In this document: in pieces, positions 1 through 4,867 of the stretch
How positions within the stretch are numbered: the stretch's first letter is position 1
How the letters are laid out: every line of letters starts with the position of its first letter
Source of the DNA: Oscillospiraceae bacterium
GTDB lineage: Bacteria > Bacillota > Clostridia > Oscillospirales > Oscillospiraceae
DNA length: 5,457 nucleotides
Assembly (NCBI GenBank): GCA_021199595.1
Contig: JAJQHT010000174.1
Coordinates: 1 to 5,457 of the forward strand
Reading direction: 5' to 3'
Notes under the pieces: model-generated
Seen by the model: the letters and a program-made list of their open reading frames with translations, nothing else
Told to the model about the DNA's origin: nothing
The model's database searches: none
Program-made: the position numbers and the translations under genes

Positions 1-410
1 GATAATCCCCTCACCGGCCCGGCAACAACGGGGGCCAGGCGATTGGCGTTCTTCTTTGCGAGAATCTTGGGGATGGTTTCCCCACAGATGATGATGATGA
101 CGGTGTCGATGACCGTGGCCAGCGTGGCGCAGGCGCCCTCCGGCACGCCGGTGCTGGCGGCCAGGCCCAGAGCAATCACGGAGCAGAGAGAGGAGGAGGC
201 CACGTTTACCAGGTTGTTTCCGATAAGGATGGCGCTCAGGGCGTCCTCAAATCTGTCCAGAAGCCCCAGGGCGGTCTTGGCGGAACGGCTGCCGTCCTCC
301 GCGGCGTTTTCCAGCCGGAGGCGGTTTGCGGAAGAAAGACTCATCTCCGAGGCGGAGAAGAAGCCGGACAGGGCTACGCATATAAGCAGAGCTACAATAT
401 AACCAGTCAT
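1..410 (-). CDS. CNNM/DUF21 (HlyC/CorC-type) transporter, second copy, 3' end missing
   Basis: Reading leftward from the ATG at 410-408, the frame stays open to the window edge (136 codons, no stop). The protein begins MTGYIVALLICVALSGFFSA, a hydrophobic helix, followed by SEMSLSSANR. This is the CNNM/DUF21 N-terminal pattern, with the conserved acidic residue at E22. ILIGNNLVNV (61-70) and GETIPKILAKK (110-120) are two further family signatures, and a hydrophobic stretch lies at about 97-109. Only the membrane domain is present; the CBS pair and CorC_HlyC domain expected in a full protein of about 420-440 aa would lie beyond position 1. The start codon overlaps the stop of the upstream paralogue as ATGA. 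A purine-rich SD (GAGGAAGGGGG) sits in that gene's last codons, so translation is probably coupled. Family members act in Mg2+/Co2+ efflux or homeostasis at the cytoplasmic membrane; the ion here is not determined. The family call is secure. Confidence 0.9.
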   Translation of the reverse strand, partial: MTGYIVALLICVALSGFFSASEMSLSSANRLRLENAAEDGSRSAKTALGLLDRFEDALSAILIGNNLVNVASSSLCSVIALGLAASTGVPEGACATLATVIDTVIIIICGETIPKILAKKNANRLAPVVAGPVRGL

Positions 411-1696
411 GCCTCTGCACCCCCTTCCTCCGGCTCGCTGGGAAGCTGTCGGACGATCAGCTTGCGGATGCGGTGCTTGTAGATGTCGGATACAGTAAAT
501 TCCAGGTCGTGATACAGGAATTTGTCCCGCTGGGCAGGCATCAGCTCAAACTGTTCCAGCGTCCACTCTGTCAGGGATTTGTGGGTAAGCTCCGGGTTGT
601 CCTCCGGATCCTCATAGCCCAGAAGCTCAAAGACCTCGTCCACATCCAGCTGTGCGTCCACCTCATACCGGCCGCCGCCCAGAGGCTGAAAGTGCTCCTC
701 GACCACATCCTCCTCGTCCCATATTTCGCCAACAAGCTCCTCCAATATGTCCTCCACCGTCACCAAGCCCAGGGTGCCGCCCCAGGCGTCGGTGACGATG
801 GCCATGTTCAGGCGCTTTTTGCTCATTTCCGGCAGCAGAGCGTCAACATTGGTGCCGGCGGGGACAAAATATGCCTCGTCCAGGAGGCTGCGCAGCTCCA
901 CGCTGTCTCCCTGTTCCAGCCAGACCTTTATGTATTTTCGTATCTGCAAAATGCCAATGATGTTGTCCACCGTCCCGTCGTATACGGGCAGGCGGCTGTG
1001 CCGATGGGAGCGGATAAAGTCCATGACCCTGTCCACCGGCCAGGTGGCGTCCACCGCCGCCATATCCACCCGGGCGGTGAGAACGTGGTCAACGGTCACG
1101 TCTCCAAATTCCAGGGCGGACTGCACCAGGTCGCCCTGCGTTTCCTCCAGGCTTCCGGCGTCGGTCATGTCCTCAATGATGTCGTAAAGCTCGTCCTCCG
1201 TGACGGAGACCTCCTCCTCATTTCCGGGCGTAAGCTTTGCCACACCCTGACCGATGGCGGTCAGTACGGCGGAAATGGGGGTGAAAATGCGCATAAAAAA
1301 GCACAGCGAACCTGCGAATCTGAGACAGATCCGCTCGCTGTATTTGCGCGCTATGGTTTTTGGCAGCATTTCCCCAGCGAAGAATAAAACCAGGGTGGTA
1401 ATGAGCGTGCCCCAAACAACAGCGCCTGTTCCCCAGAGCTTTGTGACAAGCACGGTCACGATGGCGGCGGCGGACAGGTGAATGATGTTTGTGCCGATAA
1501 GTATGGTCGTAATAGCCCGGTCAAAATTATCCAGAATCAAAAGGGCTTTTTCGGCCTGCGCGTCGCCCTTTTCCTGACGGGCGCGGACGCGGGCACGGGA
1601 GACGGAGGCAAAGGAGGACTCCATCAATGCAAAATAGGCCGCGCCGAGCAGCAGCACGGCGAGAGCCAGGAACGATAGCCAACTGCCATCATCCAT
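407..1696 (-). CDS. CNNM/HlyC-CorC family transporter with CBS pair (putative divalent cation efflux)
   Basis: A complete 429-aa protein of normal family length. The DUF21/CNNM membrane domain spans about residues 1-195. It has hydrophobic segments near 6-25, 64-87, 93-108 and 127-149, the FALMESSF variant of the usual FSASE motif (E26), TILIGTN (64-70) and GEMLPKTIARK (108-118). A cytosolic CBS pair follows: CBS1 has HSRLPVYDG at 233-241 and CBS2 has NMAIVTDAWGG-LGLVTVEDILEELVGEI at 297-325. A CorC_HlyC domain lies at about 335-418, and the tail is acidic. In this family the CBS pair senses adenine nucleotides and gates a Mg2+/Co2+-type transport domain. The ATG is supported by AGAGGTGG (1713-1706) 9 nt upstream. 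It is the first gene of a two-gene unit with the overlapping paralogue. The older name 'hemolysin' for such proteins should not be read literally. Confidence 0.95.
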   Translation of the reverse strand: MDDGSWLSFLALAVLLLGAAYFALMESSFASVSRARVRARQEKGDAQAEKALLILDNFDRAITTILIGTNIIHLSAAAIVTVLVTKLWGTGAVVWGTLITTLVLFFAGEMLPKTIARKYSERICLRFAGSLCFFMRIFTPISAVLTAIGQGVAKLTPGNEEEVSVTEDELYDIIEDMTDAGSLEETQGDLVQSALEFGDVTVDHVLTARVDMAAVDATWPVDRVMDFIRSHRHSRLPVYDGTVDNIIGILQIRKYIKVWLEQGDSVELRSLLDEAYFVPAGTNVDALLPEMSKKRLNMAIVTDAWGGTLGLVTVEDILEELVGEIWDEEDVVEEHFQPLGGGRYEVDAQLDVDEVFELLGYEDPEDNPELTHKSLTEWTLEQFELMPAQRDKFLYHDLEFTVSDIYKHRIRKLIVRQLPSEPEEGGAEA

Positions 1697-1705
1697 AGGG
1701 GATAA

Positions 1706-1726
1706 CCACCTCTTATTTCTTGGTGA
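1706..1726 (-). promoter_or_regulatory. SD site of the CNNM gene inside a possible small hairpin
   Basis: The SD AGAGGTGG (1713-1706) lies 9 nt before the ATG at 1696. TCACC at 1726-1722 can pair with GGTGG at 1710-1706 (four Watson-Crick pairs and one G-U) across an 11-nt A-rich loop, which would cover part of the SD. A second small stem, CGGT-TTTC-ACCG at 1743-1732, lies just upstream. Both stems are short, so translational control is only a possibility. The SD itself is secure. Confidence 0.45.
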
Positions 1727-1779
1727 GATAACGGTGAAAACCGCCGCCCCGCGCCACTCCTAAATGACATGGAGCTAAA

Positions 1780-1793
1780 AATATTGCAATATT
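1780..1793. promoter_or_regulatory. Perfect 14-bp palindrome over the CNNM promoter start region (candidate operator)
   Basis: AATATTGCAATATT is identical to its own reverse complement across all 14 positions; the symmetry stops on both sides. It overlaps the leftward -10 box (1796-1791) and the predicted transcription start near 1784, where a bound repressor would block initiation. No regulator is encoded in the window, and the AT-rich composition means chance is not excluded. Confidence 0.4.
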
Positions 1794-1819
1794 ATAACAT
1801 GGGGGAGAGAAATCGTCAA
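1791..1819 (-). promoter_or_regulatory. Sigma-A-type promoter for the CNNM gene pair
   Basis: On the minus strand, TTGACG at 1819-1814 is followed by a 17-nt spacer and a perfect TATAAT at 1796-1791, preceded by TG one base upstream (extended -10). This is near the consensus for a primary sigma factor. Transcription would begin near 1785-1784, giving a leader of about 88 nt before the ATG at 1696. Confidence 0.8.
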
Positions 1820-1870
1820 CTGTTTGCTTTGGAGAAACAGGGAAATACTGACAGATAAAGGGCAGTGCAA

Positions 1871-1895
1871 GGGCCATTGTTTTTGGACACGGCCC
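1871..1895. repeat. Imperfect inverted repeat upstream of the CoA-transferase promoter
   Basis: GGGCC at 1871-1875 is the reverse complement of GGCCC at 1891-1895. Inside it, TGT (1878-1880) and ACA (1887-1889) extend the symmetry with a one-base offset. It sits about 20 nt upstream of the proposed -35 box at 1915, where an activator could bind. With only five exact outer pairs it may be chance. No U-tract follows it, so it does not look like a terminator. Confidence 0.25.
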
Positions 1896-1914
1896 CAAAG
1901 TTTGTTTGAGGTGG

Positions 1915-1944
1915 TTGTTCCCGGCTGGGTTTTTATGGTACAAT
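1915..1944 (+). promoter_or_regulatory. Promoter for the CoA-transferase operon
   Basis: TACAAT at 1939-1944 matches five of six -10 positions and is preceded by TGG (1936-1938), forming an extended -10. TTGTTC at 1915-1920 is a weak -35 (only TTG matches) with an 18-nt spacer. Transcription would start near 1951, leaving a leader of about 36 nt before the ATG at 1987. It is weaker than the divergent promoter, which would suit a regulated operon. Confidence 0.65.
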
Positions 1945-1970
1945 AGAAACGCAAGAATGTTTTTATGATG

Positions 1971-1975
1971 AAGGA
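1971..1975 (+). promoter_or_regulatory. SD site of the CoA-transferase gene
   Basis: AAGGA lies 11 nt before the ATG at 1987, a rather long spacing filled by a T run. It supports this ATG as the start, as does good N-terminal agreement with the family. Confidence 0.6.
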
Positions 1976-1986
1976 CGTGCTTTTTT

Positions 1987-3285
1987 ATGGACAGATATAA
2001 GCTATATGATTCAAAATTCATCTCCATGGACGATGTTTTAGGGAAAATCAAGTCTGGGGATGTAATTGCGGTGGCGGCTTATGGAAATGAGCCGGTGGAA
2101 TTCCTCCGCCGTCTCCATGAAATACGGGACAGAGGCGTTCGGGATGTGACCATTTGGCTTGCCAACCCCCAGGAGGAATACCCCTTCCTGACCATGGAAG
2201 GAATGGAGGATGTGATTTCCATTCTCTCCATCTTCTATGGCCCGAGCCTGCGGCGGCTCCATTCCACCGGACGGGTCAGCTTTGTGCCGAACAACCTGCA
2301 TATGTGCTTCCAGGCCATGTATGAGACAAAGCGCCCCAACGTCTTTGTGGGGGCGGTCACGCCCCTGGATAAATACGGTTATGTGTGTATGTCCACGAGT
2401 CAGCAGATGGAGCTGGAGCTGTTTGATACCTGCGAGACCGTGATTTTGGAGATAAACCCCAATCTGCCCCATACCAGCGGCACCACCCGCATATCCGCGG
2501 AGAAGGTGGATTTCTTCGTGGAAGGGGAGCGGGAGGTCTCCATGTCCCCCATTTATCCCCGCACCCAGGTGCAGGAGACCATTGCGGACTATGCCGCAAG
2601 CCTCATACACGACGGGGATACCATCCAGCTTGGCATCGGCGGTATGCCGGACGCGGTGGCCGAGCGGCTGATGGATCGGCATGATTTGGGCATCTATACG
2701 GAAATGCTCGGTTCCGCCATGGGCAAGCTGATGGAGTGCGGCGCGGTGAACAACAGCCGGAAAATGTTTTACCGCAACCGCTCCATCGCCGCCTTTGCCT
2801 GGGGCGATCAGGGCCTGTATGACTATATCAACGGCAACCCCATGGTGGAGCTGCTGCCGGTGCATTATGTGAATGACCCCTTTAATATCGCGAAAAACGA
2901 CAACATGGTTTCCGTGAACACGGCGCTGGAGATTGACCTGACCGGCCAGATATGCTCGGAAACGCTGATGGGCAAGCAGTATTCCGGCACCGGCGGGGCT
3001 TGGGATTTTGCCTACGGCGCGTTCCATGCGAACAATGGCCGGGGCATTATCGCCCTCCAATCCACCGCCAAGGGCGGCACGATCTCCCGCATTGTACCTC
3101 AGCTCACGGCGGGGAGCGTGGTGTCCATTCCGCGGAACATTGTGGACATGGTGGTGACGGAATACGGCGTGGCCCACCTGCGCGGGAAGTCCATCCGTCA
3201 GCGGGTAGAGGAGCTGATCGCCGTGGCCCATCCCGATTTCCGGGCGGAGCTGCGGAAGGAAGCCAACCGGCTTCAAATCTGGTAA
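1987..3285 (+). CDS. Acetyl-CoA hydrolase/transferase family CoA-transferase (4-hydroxybutyrate/butyryl-CoA transferase-like)
   Basis: The 432-aa product has the length and layout of AbfT/But-type CoA-transferases, which move CoA between acyl-CoA and a free carboxylate through a glutamyl-CoA thioester. The N-terminal domain (about 1-190) begins with DDVLGKIKSGDVIAV. The C-terminal domain has QLGIGGMPDAV (214-224), GIYTEM (235-240) with the expected catalytic glutamate at E239, SGTGGAWDF (333-341) and VVTEYGVAHLRGKS (389-402), followed by VAHPDFRAEL (413-422). E239 lies close to the catalytic Glu238 known from C. aminobutyricum AbfT. The motif recalled in AbfT as GGQVDFVRGA reads GGAWDFAYGA here, losing both Gln and Arg, so the acyl substrate may differ from butyrate or 4-hydroxybutyrate. 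It is the first gene of the operon and ends 20 nt before the hydrolase. The family is sure; the substrate is not. Confidence 0.92.
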   Translation: MDRYKLYDSKFISMDDVLGKIKSGDVIAVAAYGNEPVEFLRRLHEIRDRGVRDVTIWLANPQEEYPFLTMEGMEDVISILSIFYGPSLRRLHSTGRVSFVPNNLHMCFQAMYETKRPNVFVGAVTPLDKYGYVCMSTSQQMELELFDTCETVILEINPNLPHTSGTTRISAEKVDFFVEGEREVSMSPIYPRTQVQETIADYAASLIHDGDTIQLGIGGMPDAVAERLMDRHDLGIYTEMLGSAMGKLMECGAVNNSRKMFYRNRSIAAFAWGDQGLYDYINGNPMVELLPVHYVNDPFNIAKNDNMVSVNTALEIDLTGQICSETLMGKQYSGTGGAWDFAYGAFHANNGRGIIALQSTAKGGTISRIVPQLTAGSVVSIPRNIVDMVVTEYGVAHLRGKSIRQRVEELIAVAHPDFRAELRKEANRLQIW

Positions 3286-3289
3286 GAGA

Positions 3290-3295
3290 GGGAGG
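3290..3295 (+). promoter_or_regulatory. SD site that fixes the start of the phosphotriesterase-like gene
   Basis: GGGAGG lies 10 nt before the ATG at 3306, between the TAA of the CoA-transferase (3283-3285) and the next gene. The frame is open much further upstream, to an ATG at 2952, but that stretch overlaps the CoA-transferase in another frame and has no family similarity. Confidence 0.75.
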
Positions 3296-3305
3296 TTTGC
3301 ACAGC

Positions 3306-4220
3306 ATGAAAATACAATCCATTCTCGGCCCCATTGACACGGCGGCGCTTGGCCCGACGCTGATGCACGAGCATATAAGCTGCGCCGACTGGTCCATGCG
3401 CATGAACTTTGGGGATAAATTCTTTGAGGCGGACACCGTGGTGGACATGGCGAAAAAGGCGTTTGCCCCGGTGCAGGCCCTGGGGGTGAAGACCATTGTG
3501 GACGGCACACCCTATAACCTTGGGCGGGATTTGTCCCTTATCCGGGCTACGGCAGAGGCCACGGGCCTGAACATCATCGCCTCCTGCGGCTTTTATTTCC
3601 AGGAGGAGCCGTGGCTACAGGAGCGCAGCGCGGAGGAAATCCACGATTTAATGTACGCCGACGCGGCCCAGTGCGGCATCATGAAATGCGCCGTGGAGCG
3701 CCAGGGTGTGACGCCTCTGATGGAGAAGCTGCTGGCTGTCACCGGTCAGGTAGCGGCGGAACGGGATATGCCCATATTCTGCCACACCGCAAGTCCTTTT
3801 GGCGTGGGGCCGGATGCTTTCGACCGGCTGGGAAAATACGTTCCCGCCCATCGGATTATCCTGGGCCACACCGGGGATACAAACGACCGGGGCTATCTGA
3901 AGGCCGTGGCGGAAACCGGCTGCTATCTGGGCTTTGACCGGCTGGGCCACTGCGACAGGGACAATTCCGTCGAGGCCGTCGCGGATAATATTCTCTGGCT
4001 CTGTTCTTTGGGCTATCGTGACCGTATCCTCCTGTCCCACGACGCGGCGGTATATCTGGCCTTTTGGGATGGTTGGGAAAAGAGCAAGAGCCATGTGGAG
4101 GATTTCACTGTCGTCCATACCCAGGCCCTGCCCCTGCTCCGTGCCGGCGGCATGACGGAGGCGGACATTGGAGAGATTTTGGAGGGCAACCCCCGCCGCT
4201 TTTTCGAGGGACAGCCATGA
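3306..4220 (+). CDS. Phosphotriesterase-like (PTE/PHP family) binuclear metal hydrolase, probable lactonase or esterase
   Basis: The 304-aa product is an amidohydrolase-superfamily TIM barrel of the phosphotriesterase homology group. All six expected metal-centre residues are visible: H21 and H23 (LMHEH), K127 (GIMKC, the lysine carboxylated in this family), H160 (IFCHT), H188 (ILGHTGD) and D246 (LLSHD). DRLG at 211-214 and the C-terminal EGNPRRFF are also typical. Characterised relatives include organophosphatases, lactonases such as SsoPox, and Lmo2620/Bh0225-type enzymes that open phosphorylated sugar lactones. A lactonase or ester hydrolase acting on a sugar acid fits the neighbouring aldolase best, but that is inference. 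The protein is cytosolic, with no signal peptide. Its TGA overlaps the aldolase ATG as ATGA, indicating coupled translation. The start is chosen by the SD at 3290-3295 and by the family's usual N-terminus close to the HxH motif. Confidence 0.9.
   Translation: MKIQSILGPIDTAALGPTLMHEHISCADWSMRMNFGDKFFEADTVVDMAKKAFAPVQALGVKTIVDGTPYNLGRDLSLIRATAEATGLNIIASCGFYFQEEPWLQERSAEEIHDLMYADAAQCGIMKCAVERQGVTPLMEKLLAVTGQVAAERDMPIFCHTASPFGVGPDAFDRLGKYVPAHRIILGHTGDTNDRGYLKAVAETGCYLGFDRLGHCDRDNSVEAVADNILWLCSLGYRDRILLSHDAAVYLAFWDGWEKSKSHVEDFTVVHTQALPLLRAGGMTEADIGEILEGNPRRFFEGQP
4205..4210 (+). promoter_or_regulatory. SD site that fixes the start of the class II aldolase
   Basis: GAGGGA lies 6 nt before the ATG at 4217, inside the last codons of the hydrolase gene. 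The frame is open back to an ATG at 4064, but that extension is an out-of-frame reading of the hydrolase. The ATG at 4217 gives the normal FucA length. Confidence 0.75.
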
Positions 4221-4861
4221 TATTGGAATCTCAGCGCGCCCAGGTGGCGGACTATGGCCGGAAGCTCATCACCGCCGGCCTGACCACTGGCACAGGGGGA
4301 AATCTCAGCGTCTATGAGCGGCAGACGGGCCTTGTGGCTGTCAGTCCCAGCGGCATGGAATACGATGCCATCAGGCCGGAGGATGTGACCGTTTTAAACC
4401 CGGACGGGACGACGGCTGACGGACAGCGTAAGCCCTCCTCCGAGGCGCCGATGCACCTGCTGTTTTATAAGGCCCGGCCGGACAGGAGTGCAGTGGTGCA
4501 TACCCATTCCCCGGCTATAACGGCCCTGGCCTGCCTGCGGCTGCCCCTGCCGCCGGTGAGCTATCTGGTGGCCCTTTCCGGCAGAGATGAGATTCCCTGC
4601 GCCCCCTATCGTGACTTTGGCGGGCCGGAGCTTGCACAGGCTGCCGTAGAGGCGGCGGATGGCTGCGACGCGGTGATTTTGGCAAATCACGGTCTTGTGG
4701 CCTTGGGGAAGGATATGAACACCGCCTTTCAGCTGGCGCAGGAGCTGGAATTTTGTGCGGACATCTATCTGCGCTGCCTTGCCGCCGGGCGGGAGCCGGT
4801 GCTGCTGACGGCGGAGGAAATGGCCCGGGCGCGCAAGCGGTTCGGGACGTATGGACAGTGA
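4217..4861 (+). CDS. Class II aldolase, L-fuculose-1-phosphate aldolase-like
   Basis: The 214-aa product matches the size of E. coli FucA (215 aa). Phosphate-binding motifs are present as GTGGNLS (25-31), SPSG (43-46) and SSE (74-76). The Zn2+ ligands are H95 and H97 (VVHTHS) and H158 (ANHG), with catalytic glutamate E76. Against E. coli FucA as recalled (E73, H92, H94, Y113, H155, Y209), every key residue recurs at a constant offset of +3: E76, H95, H97, Y116, H158 and Y212. Such enzymes split a ketose 1-phosphate into DHAP and an aldehyde (lactaldehyde for FucA, acetaldehyde for 5-deoxyribulose-1-phosphate aldolase). A related decarboxylase or epimerase role (OtnC, AraD) is less likely because the C-terminal TYG tyrosine is kept. 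No kinase or isomerase is adjacent, so the exact sugar is unknown. It starts in a 4-nt overlap with the hydrolase and ends 6 nt before the DUF2461 gene. Confidence 0.9.
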   Translation: MILESQRAQVADYGRKLITAGLTTGTGGNLSVYERQTGLVAVSPSGMEYDAIRPEDVTVLNPDGTTADGQRKPSSEAPMHLLFYKARPDRSAVVHTHSPAITALACLRLPLPPVSYLVALSGRDEIPCAPYRDFGGPELAQAAVEAADGCDAVILANHGLVALGKDMNTAFQLAQELEFCADIYLRCLAAGREPVLLTAEEMARARKRFGTYGQ

Positions 4862-4867
4862 GGAAGC

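Noticed and set aside
43..402. A 119-codon plus-strand open frame at the left edge
   Set aside because: The opposite strand encodes the N-terminal half of a CNNM protein with clear motifs, so this frame is its shadow.
473..1387. A 304-codon plus-strand open frame inside the 429-aa CNNM gene
   Set aside because: It is antisense to a gene with clear family motifs, shows no domain of its own and is a shadow frame.
1697..1790. Mg2+ M-box or other known metal riboswitch in the CNNM leader
   Set aside because: The leader of about 88 nt is too short for an M-box, and I do not see its conserved core. Only two small stems can be drawn.
1799..1858. A 19-codon plus-strand frame in the intergenic region
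   Set aside because: It has no SD, overlaps the leftward promoter and has no sign of conservation that can be judged here.
1713..2051. A 112-codon minus-strand frame across the divergent promoter region
   Set aside because: It covers both promoters and the start of the CoA-transferase gene, has no convincing SD and shows no recognisable domain.
2952..3305. N-terminal extension of the hydrolase to an earlier ATG
   Set aside because: The extension overlaps the end of the CoA-transferase out of frame, has no family similarity and lacks an SD. The ATG at 3306 has a good SD and gives the usual family length.
2038..3510. A 490-codon open frame on the minus strand across the CoA-transferase and the start of the hydrolase gene
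   Set aside because: It lies opposite two well-supported genes and reads as Pro-, His- and Gly-rich sequence with no recognisable family. Long antisense frames are expected from GC-rich third codon positions.
4064..4216. N-terminal extension of the aldolase to an earlier ATG
   Set aside because: It reads the hydrolase gene out of frame. The ATG at 4217 has an SD 6 nt upstream and gives the normal FucA size.
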